The notes: a model not told the origin generated them from the sequence alone. Positions 17,045-25,814 are shown, numbered from the stretch's first letter. The stretch is 64,000 bases of DNA from Parasedimentitalea maritima (GCF_005771405.1 NZ_VAUA01000002.1:434001-498000), one strand, 5' to 3'. Program-made: numbers and translations.

Positions 17045-18279
17045 TGCCCACAGCGAGCACGGACTGGGACCTTAGCCATTTCTGGGAGGCCCCGCACCGG
17101 CCGTTGTTCCTGGCCGCATTCTTTTGCGCATTGGCTACTATAGCATGGTGGCCTTTGGGAGTGAGCCTTGGATTGCCTGCCCCGCAGTTTGAACCTGTGG
17201 TCTTGTGGCACGTCCACGAATTGGTTTTCGGTTTTGTGGCCGCTGCTATGGCCGGCTATTTGCTCACCGCCCTGCCCAATTGGACGGGCTTGCCTCTGCT
17301 GCGCAGGGCAACCTTAAAGTTGTTGTTGCTGTTCTGGCTGGTGTCTAGATTGACAATCGCACTGGCCGACCATCTGCCTCTTTGGTTGCTTCACATATTC
17401 AACACCGGCTTTTTCCTTTTGCTAGCGGGAGTGCTCTGTCACCAGTTCCTGTTGGCGAGACGCTTTCATAAGAGCTGGATATTGGTGGTTGTTTTAGCCA
17501 TCGGATATGCCGAGGCCCTGTTTTTGCATACCGCACTGGAAAGGTCTCATTCAGCCAGTCTCGATCTGGCCCGTACGGCGGTGATCGGGATCACCCTTTT
17601 GATGACAGTTATCGGATCACAGGCCATTCCCGCCTTCACCAACAACTGGTTTATGCGCTGCGGGCGCACTGAACTTTTGATCCCAGCGATGCCCGCCGCG
17701 CGCAACCTGACAACGGGGCTGATGGTACTGGCGATGCTCGGAATGACGCTCACGCAGTTCGATCTGGCTTATGGGGCACTGATCTGTGCCGCGTTGACCC
17801 TTTTGTGGATCATGAGCGGATGGCGAACCGCTACCTCATTGCGCAACCCGCTTTTGGCGGCACAGCATCTGGCGTTTCTCTGGCTGCCTGTCGGCCAGAT
17901 CGCCATCGCAATCTTGTGGTTCTTCCCCGAGATCTATCCACTGACGACTACCCTTCATACCCTTACCATAGGCGCGATGTCTGGTCTGATCATGGCAATT
18001 GCAGGACGCGCGGCCGCTCATCAGGGCAATGGCGACATGCAAGCCGGCAAAGGCTTTATGCTTGGCGCCTTGATGATGTGGGTCACCACCTGTGTCCGAC
18101 TGGCAGCTCCTCTTGCTCCACACAACTCACATACAATCTTGACCATCGCCGCAATGCTCTGGTGCCTAAGTTGGGGCGTCTTTATCGCCGGGTTTCTTCC
18201 TGCAATTTGTGGACCTGTTGTTCGACCAGTGTTGAGTGGGAAAAAAACATCCTACAGCCACTCACCTACCATCACCTAA
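17041..18279 (+). CDS. nnrS: NnrS-family haem/copper membrane protein (copy 1)
   Basis: A 412-residue, about 12-helix membrane protein of the NnrS family, which protects against NO and nitrosative stress. The conserved N-terminal motif WHVHELVFGF and ALPNWTG are both present, with IPAFTNNWFMR further on; the histidines are candidate haem/copper ligands. The start overlaps the ubiV stop. Being in the ubiTUV operon behind an FNR-type box ties it to low-oxygen/NO conditions. A second nnrS lies at 42062. The exact biochemical role of NnrS is not settled. Confidence 0.88.
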   Translation: MMPTASTDWDLSHFWEAPHRPLFLAAFFCALATIAWWPLGVSLGLPAPQFEPVVLWHVHELVFGFVAAAMAGYLLTALPNWTGLPLLRRATLKLLLLFWLVSRLTIALADHLPLWLLHIFNTGFFLLLAGVLCHQFLLARRFHKSWILVVVLAIGYAEALFLHTALERSHSASLDLARTAVIGITLLMTVIGSQAIPAFTNNWFMRCGRTELLIPAMPAARNLTTGLMVLAMLGMTLTQFDLAYGALICAALTLLWIMSGWRTATSLRNPLLAAQHLAFLWLPVGQIAIAILWFFPEIYPLTTTLHTLTIGAMSGLIMAIAGRAAAHQGNGDMQAGKGFMLGALMMWVTTCVRLAAPLAPHNSHTILTIAAMLWCLSWGVFIAGFLPAICGPVVRPVLSGKKTSYSHSPTIT

Positions 18280-18347
18280 GCCGCGACAGTGATTTGAACT
18301 GGCTCAATGGAAAACGCGATCCCCGTGGGTTGATCGCCAATGTTTGA

Positions 18348-19493
18348 TCACCCGGCACCCTTCGGTTTCGGTAACGTGCCGTTTTTGTATGCGCTCCAAT
18401 CTTCGATCTCGGGATAGAACTTTTTGCGCCAAGCCCGGACGCGCGGGTTGAACACTCGGCGCCACAGAGGCGGGATCATTGCCAGTGCTGTCATCGGCGG
18501 ATAACCAGTTGGCAACATCGGAACTTCGCTTTCGTCATAGACCTGCAACAGCGGAAAACGCCGCATTGGATGAACATGGTGGTCAGCATGACGTTGCAGA
18601 TTGATCAACAGCAACCCTGAAACACGGTGCGCTGAATCCCAGGAATGATGCGGCCGTACAGGCTCATATTTTCCATCACCCAGATGTTTGCGCGTCAGCC
18701 CATAGTGTTCGACATAGTTGGTCAGCTCCAACTGCCAAATCGCAACAAAAGCCTGAAAAACAAACAGACCCACACCGGCCCAACCGCCAATACCAAATGC
18801 GATGGCTAGAAACGTTGACTGTAGCCCGAGATATTTCCAAATAGGATTGGACAGATGCCATGGAGACCGTTTGCGCCGGGCCAACATCGCCTTTTCCGCA
18901 CGCCATGCCGATCCGAAGCCTGTCAGCAAGATACGCGCGTAGGCCCGGTGAAACCCCTCGTTATAGCGGGCTGTCACAGTGTCACGCGGTGTGCCAACAT
19001 AAGGATGATGGACCAACAGGTGTTCGGTTCGGAAATGCCCATATAGCACCAGTGCCATCAACAGGTCCCCCAACCCGCGCTCGACCCGGTTGGATTTGTG
19101 GAACAGCTCATGTGCATAGACTATGCCAACGGTGCCAGTGGTGACGCCAATGCCAAACATGATGCCCAGCGTTTCCAATGTTGAATACTGGCCGACGCGC
19201 GTAAGGTAATAGAGCGTTCCAAATACCAAGGCGAATTGTACTGGAAACCAAATGTAGGTGAGCAAACGAAACCAAAACAATTCGGCGTCCGGGGTCTCTG
19301 GGTCTGGGTTGCGCAGGTCCTTACCCACCACAGCATCCAGCAAAGGCATCAGCACCCAGCCATAGATTGGGATCAGAAGGATGGTCCACCCCCCAAACAG
19401 AACCGCCAGAACCACCAGTGGAACAAAGGTGAGTGTCATCCAATAGGGCCAGGCGTTTAGCCGTCCCTTGCCATCAGTTGTGGACAGTGTCAT
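18348..19493 (-). CDS. alkB: Alkane 1-monooxygenase (AlkB-type di-iron membrane hydroxylase)
   Basis: A 381-residue integral membrane non-haem di-iron monooxygenase of usual AlkB length. It hydroxylates the terminal carbon of medium-chain alkanes using O2 and electrons from rubredoxin. The histidine boxes are HELFH (residues 128-132), EHLLVHH (157-163), NYVEHYGL and LQRHADHHVHP. Six or so hydrophobic segments are visible. It overlaps the upstream P450 gene by 4 bases (ATGA) and has AAGGAG before the ATG. No rubredoxin or rubredoxin reductase gene is adjacent, so electron donors must be encoded elsewhere. Fatty-acid or xylene hydroxylases share the fold but the LQRHxDHH box favours AlkB. Confidence 0.9.
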   Translation of the reverse strand: MTLSTTDGKGRLNAWPYWMTLTFVPLVVLAVLFGGWTILLIPIYGWVLMPLLDAVVGKDLRNPDPETPDAELFWFRLLTYIWFPVQFALVFGTLYYLTRVGQYSTLETLGIMFGIGVTTGTVGIVYAHELFHKSNRVERGLGDLLMALVLYGHFRTEHLLVHHPYVGTPRDTVTARYNEGFHRAYARILLTGFGSAWRAEKAMLARRKRSPWHLSNPIWKYLGLQSTFLAIAFGIGGWAGVGLFVFQAFVAIWQLELTNYVEHYGLTRKHLGDGKYEPVRPHHSWDSAHRVSGLLLINLQRHADHHVHPMRRFPLLQVYDESEVPMLPTGYPPMTALAMIPPLWRRVFNPRVRAWRKKFYPEIEDWSAYKNGTLPKPKGAG

Positions 19494-20992
19494 GTGCCGC
19501 TCTCCTTGTTGATCTTTTCCGCCCGTCGGGTCAGGCGCAACCGAATACCATTGGCCGAACGCACGGTAAGCTGAGCGGCAGGTATTGGCGTATCCCCCTC
19601 GACCAGCTCAAACCGATAGGCCCGCACCAGCATCGACAGAAGCAACACACCTTCCGCCATCGCAAAGGCCGAACCGGGGCAAACCCTGGGGCCTGCTGAA
19701 AACGGGATGTAGGCCGACCGCATGCATTCCTTGCCGTTAGGGGTATCAAACCTGCCCGGATCAAATTCATCAGGTCGCTCCCACAGCCGTTCATGACGAT
19801 GCAGATGCCATGGGCTAAGAATAACCTGAGAGCCGCGCTTGACTTCACGGCCGCGAAACTGTTCCGGACAGGCCGCTTCGCGGACATACATCGGCACTGG
19901 GGGGTACAGACGCATTGCTTCGCGAAAGACAGAACGAGAATGGCGGAGTTTGGACAGCGTTGAGAAATAAATTTTCTCGGGCTCCATCGTCTCAAGTGCC
20001 TCCGCCGCCAGTTTATTCTGCCACTCAGGATAGCGCGCTAACAGATACAGCGCCCAGGCCAGTGCAGCAGCCGAGGTTTCATGCCCGGCAAGAAAGAAAA
20101 TCGCGACTTGGTCAATCATCTCTTCGGTTTCAAACACCTTTCCCGTTTCGGGGTCCGGGGTGGTCATGATCTTGGTTGCCAAGTCATCTGGGGCGGTACC
20201 ATCGGCAATGTCGCGGGCACGCTGCTGGGTCAGTTGTCCAATCAGCGCACGGATTCTACGGGCCGTTTCCTTGGTTTCGCGTGAATGGAAACGAGGAAAC
20301 CACTGCGGCAGCGGTAGTATCGCCGCAACATTGGCAACCGGTTGTGCCGCCTGATGCTGGCGAAAGGCCTCAAACGCTGCGTTTGCAACTTCATGTTCAA
20401 TGGGCACCGAAAACAAGGTGCGAAAGATCACATCCATTGCGAGGTGACTGGCCTGAGCCTCAATTTCCACCGGGGAGCCATCCGCCAAGGGCTTCAGCCG
20501 TTGAACAGCCGCAACGCCGCTGTCCCACATCGACGGGAACACCTTGCGAATTCGACCTCCTTCAAATGCGGGATCTATGATCCGACGCTGACGCGCCCAC
20601 GTCTCACCATTCGAAATGAAAACCGATTCCCCCAACAGCGGCTTCAAACCAACCCGGATACGTTCGGATTTTGGAAAATCTTGCGCACGTTGTTTCAGAA
20701 CAAGATCGACCAATGCCGGATCATTGCACAAGTATGATCGAAAGAACGGCGTTCGCATTTCAGCCATCCAGGCGCGATACAAATGCGCAGGCTGGGACGA
20801 CAGAATGTCCTTTTTGAATTGCCGGAAATAGGTCCAGAGAGAGACCCGACCCTGTCGTGACGCAGGCTTAGGCGGTACATCTGGCAGTCCGATCAAATCA
20901 TGGTCCAGCAATTCGGTTTCCCCGATTGTGCAAATGGTCAAAGTTGGACGATTTTCCCTTGGCCTCTGGGTTTTGTAATTGACGATCATCAA
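19490..20992 (-). CDS. Cytochrome P450
   Basis: A 500-residue soluble bacterial P450. The I-helix motif is AGHETSAAAL, the K-helix ExxR is in REAMRLYPP, and the haem loop FSAGPRVCPG places the proximal cysteine at about residue 438. There is no N-terminal membrane anchor. It is coupled to alkB by a 4-base overlap, so the two may act on the same hydrophobic substrates, for example alkanes and their oxidation products. No ferredoxin or reductase is adjacent. The start is uncertain: ATGs at 20992 and 20989 lack a strong ribosome-binding site. The P450 family number cannot be given without a search. Confidence 0.88.
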   Translation of the reverse strand: MMIVNYKTQRPRENRPTLTICTIGETELLDHDLIGLPDVPPKPASRQGRVSLWTYFRQFKKDILSSQPAHLYRAWMAEMRTPFFRSYLCNDPALVDLVLKQRAQDFPKSERIRVGLKPLLGESVFISNGETWARQRRIIDPAFEGGRIRKVFPSMWDSGVAAVQRLKPLADGSPVEIEAQASHLAMDVIFRTLFSVPIEHEVANAAFEAFRQHQAAQPVANVAAILPLPQWFPRFHSRETKETARRIRALIGQLTQQRARDIADGTAPDDLATKIMTTPDPETGKVFETEEMIDQVAIFFLAGHETSAAALAWALYLLARYPEWQNKLAAEALETMEPEKIYFSTLSKLRHSRSVFREAMRLYPPVPMYVREAACPEQFRGREVKRGSQVILSPWHLHRHERLWERPDEFDPGRFDTPNGKECMRSAYIPFSAGPRVCPGSAFAMAEGVLLLSMLVRAYRFELVEGDTPIPAAQLTVRSANGIRLRLTRRAEKINKESGT

Positions 20993-21048
20993 AATCTTGG
21001 CTCGGTGGCTGGTTTTCTTATCAAAATCAGGCCGAACCGCAGGTGTTA

Positions 21049-21062
21049 TTGACCAGCATCAA
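21049..21062. promoter_or_regulatory. FNR box between the P450/alkB operon and the FNR-like gene
   Basis: TTGACCAGCATCAA matches TTGA(T/C)-N4-ATCAA. Its centre is about 64 bases from both the P450 start and the regulator start at 21120, so it may control one or both divergent promoters, including autoregulation. Confidence 0.7.
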
Positions 21063-21119
21063 ACACAGGTCAGGCAGTTATGCCTATTCAGCTGTATGAT
21101 ATCTGATCCGAGGAGCGGG

Positions 21120-21830
21120 ATGCTGGACCAATCAAATCGTTCACACCCTTGTGGAAACTGCGCATTTTACAAGGACAGCATATGGCAGCCAGTGTCATCC
21201 AGTTGCGTATCCGTTCTGTCGCGAGGATTTTTGCGCAGGGATCTCACCGCAGGACAACCCCTGTATTATCAAGACGACGACAACCGTGGTGTGTTCTGCG
21301 TCTCCAAAGGTTTAATTGCGCTACGCACCCAACACCATGACGGAACATCAACTTTGATGCGGCTGGCGTATCCGGGGGAAATCATTGGGTTTCGGTCTTT
21401 TCTCGAATCTCGCCCACACCGTACCGAAGCACGCGCGCTTGTCGGCTCTCGCGTTTGCACCGTAGCCCAACGTGATGCACGACATGTCGTGCAGGGCAAT
21501 CCATCGGTACTGACCCGTTTAGCGTCACGCTGTATAAAGGAAATTGACCGCAATCACGAACGAATTATCGCCGCAGCAACAACGTCAAACAAGCAACGGT
21601 TATCAGATATACTGCTTAGGTTGATGGAGACGCATGGTGAGCGAACCGGGCAGTTTCTGCATATGCAACTACCACTGTCGCGCTCAGACCTTGCCGACCT
21701 GATTGGAGTGCAAACCGAAACCGTGTCACGCCTGTTCACGCGCATTCAGGCCGACGGGATTTTTCGCGTGTCTGGTCGTGAAATTCAAATGCTTTCTGTC
21801 CCGTCGAACAAGCAATCTGCCAACATGTAA
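21120..21830 (+). CDS. Crp/Fnr-family regulator, FNR-like with N-terminal cysteines
   Basis: A 236-residue protein from the ATG at 21120, chosen because GAGGAGCGGG lies directly upstream; the open frame extends to 20979. It has an N-terminal cysteine cluster (C11, C14, C29), a cNMP-like effector domain with a further Cys113 in SRVCTVAQ at the place of FNR Cys122, and a C-terminal HTH with ETVSR, the FNR recognition sequence for TTGAT half-sites. This suggests an oxygen-sensing [4Fe-4S] FNR relative, but the C-x2-C-x14-C spacing differs from FNR and FnrL. It is divergent from the O2-dependent P450/alkB operon. Targets beyond the adjacent box are unknown. Confidence 0.83.
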   Translation: MLDQSNRSHPCGNCAFYKDSIWQPVSSSCVSVLSRGFLRRDLTAGQPLYYQDDDNRGVFCVSKGLIALRTQHHDGTSTLMRLAYPGEIIGFRSFLESRPHRTEARALVGSRVCTVAQRDARHVVQGNPSVLTRLASRCIKEIDRNHERIIAAATTSNKQRLSDILLRLMETHGERTGQFLHMQLPLSRSDLADLIGVQTETVSRLFTRIQADGIFRVSGREIQMLSVPSNKQSANM

Positions 21831-22225
21831 GCCGTTGACCTCGGGCGTTTGGTTGCTCACTGGAGGAGATTATGGTCGGCATTGGAAATTCACACCCTCA
21901 ATCCCAACATTCAATCTTCCTTGAAATCGTTCTGTTTACCTAACTGTACTTCGGTATTTCAAAGGGACGCGAGCCAAATCTATTTCCGCTAGCCTGATTA
22001 GTGTCGAACCGCTCTGCAAGTATTTAAAAGAACCACGTTTCGTCATATTGAAGCGCAACAATTCTCCCCTTTCTCCTCAAGAATATTCCCCCTGACGCCG
22101 CTGCAATTCCAGCTCAACAGGTAGACCAAATCGACGCGGCATACAAAAAGTCATCGCAAAAAGAGTTGACTCAAACGTGTGATTTCTATTAGTTCGGTAG
22201 GTAGACGAACTAATAGGGGCCCACT
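21831..22225. other. 395-bp intergenic region before the ROK operon
   Basis: No gene is seen. The right end carries the ROK operator inverted repeat and a GTG start with AGGGG. The left part shows no clear terminator after the FNR-like gene. The sequence from about 21960 to 22200 is A/T-rich, as expected for a promoter. Confidence 0.5.
22186..22216. promoter_or_regulatory. Perfect inverted repeat, candidate ROK operator
   Basis: CTATTAGTTCG (22186-22196) and CGAACTAATAG (22206-22216) are perfect 11-base arms around a 9-base spacer. The right arm ends in the ribosome-binding site of the ROK gene, 9 bases before its GTG. Occupancy would block transcription or translation of the operon, suggesting autorepression relieved by the substrate. 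Low G+C and no T run argue against a terminator. Confidence 0.75.
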
Positions 22226-23440
22226 GTGCTTGATCAATCCAACCTATCGCGACGCATGACACTCAGCTCGGTTGTTCAGGCCATCACATCCTATGGCCCC
22301 ATATCGCGCGCAAGCGTCGCCAAGATGACGGGCCTATCCAAACAAACAGTTTCAGAGATTGTGTCCTCGCTTGAAAAAGATGGTTGGGTACAAACCGTTG
22401 GGCGTACCGAAGGAAATGTCGGTCGCCGTGCGGTGGTGTATGAAATTGTGCCCGAGGCCGCGCTGGTTGCCAGTGTCGATCTGGGTGGAACCAAAGTACG
22501 CACCGCCCTATGTGACCTCACCGGCAAAGTTGTTGCTGAAATGGTTGAGCCCACCACTCAAAGCGGTGGTGAAGCTGTCGTTGATCAAATCGGGCGTCTT
22601 ATTCTTGAAACCGCCACATCTCATAATATCGAACAAGAAAAAATTCGGGTTGCAGTTGTTGGAGTACCCGGTGTCCCCGAGGCTGAAACAGGCCATGTAA
22701 AAATGGCCCCCAATATCAAGGGCGTCGATGCGGTCAATTTCCCCGAACTGTTGAATGAACGGCTTGGCATTGAGGTCCTTGTCGAGAACGATGTGAATCT
22801 GGCGGCTCTGGGTGAACACTGGATGACCCATCAGGGCGACAAAGATGATCTGGTCTATCTATCAATTGGCACAGGAATTGGTGCTGGTGTTGTCATCGGC
22901 GGCAAATTGGTACGCGGCGCTTCTGGCGCAGCAGGCGAGGTCGGATTTTTGCCTTTTGGAGCTGATCCGTTTGAGGAAGACAGCAAAACAACAGGTGCTC
23001 TGGAACGAGTTTCAGCAACGCAGGCGATCACCAGCCACTATTTCCAACTAACCGGCACCAACAAAAACGTCCCTGCTGTATTTGACGCGGCCCTCGCTGG
23101 TGATGCCCACGCAAAACAGGTTCTGGAAACCGTTGCCAGCTATATCGCACGCGCTGTGGTTGCAATCGCATCGGTAATTGATCCAGCCTGTGTTATCATC
23201 GGCGGCTCCATCGGCGCACGCGAAGAGCTGGTCAGCCTGATCAAGCCAGAAATTGACCGCTGCTTCCCCCGCTCTATTTCGGTTGAGCCTTCTATTCTGG
23301 GCAATCACGCCGCCCTTGCAGGCGGCACCTCCATTGCCCTGTCGCGCCTTCACATTGCCCTGTTTTCAGGCGGTCTTCCGGGTGCACAAATTGTTGTTCC
23401 ACCACCCCATGTCAAAACCTACCTTGAAGACGTGACATGA
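22226..23440 (+). CDS. ROK-family transcriptional repressor
   Basis: A 404-residue protein. The N-terminal winged HTH (about residues 10-65, with ISRASVAKMTGLSKQTVSEI) is followed by a ROK sugar-kinase-like domain with DLGGTKVR and SIGTGIGAGVVIGGK. The ROK zinc motif (CxCGxxGC) and the GH pair of active ROK kinases are missing: the place reads GEVGFLPFGADPFEED. It is thus likely a pure sensor rather than a kinase. It starts with GTG behind AGGGG and overlaps the M20 gene by 4 bases. It probably represses the whole downstream operon, with an amino-sugar or its phosphate as inducer; the ligand is inference. Confidence 0.87.
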   Translation: MLDQSNLSRRMTLSSVVQAITSYGPISRASVAKMTGLSKQTVSEIVSSLEKDGWVQTVGRTEGNVGRRAVVYEIVPEAALVASVDLGGTKVRTALCDLTGKVVAEMVEPTTQSGGEAVVDQIGRLILETATSHNIEQEKIRVAVVGVPGVPEAETGHVKMAPNIKGVDAVNFPELLNERLGIEVLVENDVNLAALGEHWMTHQGDKDDLVYLSIGTGIGAGVVIGGKLVRGASGAAGEVGFLPFGADPFEEDSKTTGALERVSATQAITSHYFQLTGTNKNVPAVFDAALAGDAHAKQVLETVASYIARAVVAIASVIDPACVIIGGSIGAREELVSLIKPEIDRCFPRSISVEPSILGNHAALAGGTSIALSRLHIALFSGGLPGAQIVVPPPHVKTYLEDVT

Positions 23441-24702
23441 TCGACGACACCATAAATGCCAAGTTACGAGCAGCCCAAGACAATCTTGCAGATGTTGAAT
23501 TGCTGCAGGAAGCAATAGGCAAGCAAAGCATAACAGGCTCCGAATCCAACTTTGTTGAGCATCTGCAAGACGTCTTGGCGATTATTGGGCTAGAACCTAT
23601 CACTGGCGAATTCCTGCCGGGCCGCCCAAACATTTGGGGCCAGCGCAAAGGGGCCGAACCCGGACCCAACCTGATGTTTGTCGGCCATACAGATACTGTA
23701 AACGTACAGGGCTGGTCCGAAGCCTGGGCTGGTCAAGTTCGCGAGAACCCATTTGGCGCGGTCGAAATTGACGGTGAAATCTGGGGGCGCGGTGCCTGTG
23801 ATCTCAAAGCTGGGATCTGCGCCTCACTGGCGGCGCTGCGTTTGCTGGATGCTGCCAATATCAAACTACGCGGGCAAGTTTCATTTGCCTTTATCGGTGA
23901 CGAAGAAAGTGGCGAACCCGGACTGGGTGTCAGCGCCGGTGCTAAAGATCTTGTGCAACGGGTCAAACAGGGTGAAATCTCGACACCCGATTTTGCGATC
24001 TATGTCGAGCCAACCAAGCTCAATGTCTACACCGCACAAATTGGCTTTTTCATCGCCGATATCAAAGTAACCGGAAAGTCAGCCTATTTTGGCACCCCTG
24101 AGGATGGGGTTGATGCCTTGAAAGCGAGCCACAAAATTCTGTCCGCCCTTTGGCAACACGAAGAAGAGCTTACGTCTGGGCCAGCACATGATTTTGTCGG
24201 CCCCTCTGGCATATTGGTGACTGACATCAAAGGCGGCGGATACATCGCCGTCCCCGGTCAGTGTTCGTTGTCGGTCATTCGCAAACTACGCCCTGGTGAA
24301 GACCTGGACAAATCCGTGGCCCAGTTTGAAGAGGCTGTAAACTCAGCAGACTTAAGCGATGGGATTTCAGTAGAAATAGAATATCCCGCCGGCCGGGATC
24401 ATCCGTTTGGTGGGTCCCCTGTTGAAATCGACCCAAACCATGACGCCGCGCGTTTGCTGGCCGAATGCGTCCAACAAGAGCACCCTAGTGGAGGCCAGAT
24501 TGGTGGTGCCCCCTACTGGTCAGAAGCACCGTTTCTGGTGAACGCAATAGGCTGCCCAACCGTCTACTGCGCACCCGGCGACATCAGTGTCGCCCACACA
24601 TTCAATGAACGCGTCAATGTCAAAGAGTATCTGGCAGCAGTCCGTTCATTTGCCCTGTTCATGGTTGCCTACTGTGGCACCGAAACAGGGAAAGAAGAAT
24701 AA
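23437..24702 (+). CDS. M20-family metallo-amidohydrolase (ArgE/DapE-like)
   Basis: A 421-residue M20 hydrolase. Metal and catalytic motifs: GHTDTVN (metal His and catalytic Asp), GRGACDLKAG (bridging Asp), and GDEESGEPG (general-base Glu pair), with the final histidine in VAHTFNE. Members use one or two Zn ions to cut N-acyl or peptide-type amide bonds in the cytoplasm. It is coupled to the ROK gene and lies upstream of a sugar-type ABC importer, so it may deacylate or split the imported compound. No signal peptide is seen. ArgE, DapE and carboxypeptidase G2-like proteins share these motifs, so the substrate is open. Confidence 0.86.
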   Translation: MIDDTINAKLRAAQDNLADVELLQEAIGKQSITGSESNFVEHLQDVLAIIGLEPITGEFLPGRPNIWGQRKGAEPGPNLMFVGHTDTVNVQGWSEAWAGQVRENPFGAVEIDGEIWGRGACDLKAGICASLAALRLLDAANIKLRGQVSFAFIGDEESGEPGLGVSAGAKDLVQRVKQGEISTPDFAIYVEPTKLNVYTAQIGFFIADIKVTGKSAYFGTPEDGVDALKASHKILSALWQHEEELTSGPAHDFVGPSGILVTDIKGGGYIAVPGQCSLSVIRKLRPGEDLDKSVAQFEEAVNSADLSDGISVEIEYPAGRDHPFGGSPVEIDPNHDAARLLAECVQQEHPSGGQIGGAPYWSEAPFLVNAIGCPTVYCAPGDISVAHTFNERVNVKEYLAAVRSFALFMVAYCGTETGKEE

Positions 24703-24716
24703 CAAGGAGGAACTCA

Positions 24717-25772
24717 ATGAAACATCTAACAAAAACCTGCCTGTCTGCTGCGGTCTTTGCGCTGGCCACTCTGCCAGCATTGGCCCAAACCATGGGACCA
24801 CAGGGCGAAACTGCCACCCCATCCAATGTCGTTGCCGTTGCAGACGCCGATCTCGAAGCCGTGCGCGCGGGCAATCACACTGCCGCCCTGTTGTGGCACG
24901 ATCAGTCCGATTTTGTGAACGCCGTGACCGCCGGAGCCACAGCCGAATTTGAACGCCTGAACATCAAAGTTGTTGCCACCACAAGCGCCGGATTTGATGC
25001 CGCCAAACAGCGTAGTGATATTGAAACTGTTCTGGCTAAAAATCCCAGCATCATCCTGTCACTTCCTCTTGACCCTGTAACTTCGGCTGCCGCTTTTGAA
25101 GAAGCCAAGTCCGAAGGCATCAAACTGGTGTTTCTGTCAAACCTGCCCTCAGGATATGAGCACCCTGCCGACTATGCGGCTATTGTGACCGATGATTTGT
25201 TCCAAATGGGCAAACAGGCGGCGGATGCGTTGGCCAAATCAATGGGTGGGACCGGCACGGTAGGCTGGATCTATCACGATGCCAGCTATTATGTCACCAA
25301 TCAGCGCGACAACGCGTTTAAAACAACCATTGAAAACGACTATCCAAACATCTCGATCGTTGCCGAACAGGGGATCACAGACCCTGCCCGCGCCGAAGAA
25401 ATTGCCAATGCCATGTTGCTGCGCAACCCGGACCTTGGCGGCATTTACGTCACCTGGGCTGGCCCAGCCGAAGGTGTACTGGCCGCTCTGCGGGCAAATG
25501 GCAACAAAACCACCAAGATCGTAACGCTGGATCTGTCCGAACCCGTTGCGCTGGACATGGTGCGGGGCGGTAACGTTGCGGCCATCATTGCAGATGAGGC
25601 TTATGAACTGGGTCGTGCAATGGCTGCTGCCGCTGTTCTGGACCTGTTGGACCAAGACGTGCCCCCATTTGTGGTGGCTCCTGCTGTCACGGTTACAGCT
25701 GACAACGTCGCCGAAGGCTGGATGCAGTCCCTGCACATCAACGCCCCGGCAAGCCTGACAACCAGCAACTAA
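24717..25772 (+). CDS. Sugar ABC transporter periplasmic binding protein (RbsB-like), copy 1
   Basis: A 351-residue type I binding protein of the ribose/LacI-like class. The signal peptide (MKHLTKT, hydrophobic core, cleavage after ALPALAQ) ends near residue 23. The mature part includes SLPLDPVTSAAAFEEAK and the hinge region GIYVTWAGPAEGVLAAL. AAGGAGG lies before the ATG. It is followed by a strong stem-loop and then by a close paralogue (copy 2) before the single permease gene. The ligand is unknown; operon content suggests an amino-sugar derivative. Confidence 0.88.
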   Translation: MKHLTKTCLSAAVFALATLPALAQTMGPQGETATPSNVVAVADADLEAVRAGNHTAALLWHDQSDFVNAVTAGATAEFERLNIKVVATTSAGFDAAKQRSDIETVLAKNPSIILSLPLDPVTSAAAFEEAKSEGIKLVFLSNLPSGYEHPADYAAIVTDDLFQMGKQAADALAKSMGGTGTVGWIYHDASYYVTNQRDNAFKTTIENDYPNISIVAEQGITDPARAEEIANAMLLRNPDLGGIYVTWAGPAEGVLAALRANGNKTTKIVTLDLSEPVALDMVRGGNVAAIIADEAYELGRAMAAAAVLDLLDQDVPPFVVAPAVTVTADNVAEGWMQSLHINAPASLTTSN

Positions 25773-25783
25773 GTCAAGAAATT

Positions 25784-25814
25784 GCCCAGCAGAAAAAGTC
25801 GCGTTCTGCTGGGC
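25784..25814 (+). terminator. Intercistronic stem-loop between the two binding-protein genes
   Basis: GCCCAGCAGAA (25784-25794) pairs perfectly with TTCTGCTGGGC (25804-25814) around a 9-base loop. No T tract follows, so it is more likely an mRNA-stabilising or attenuating hairpin that raises expression of the upstream binding protein than a full terminator. Confidence 0.6.
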
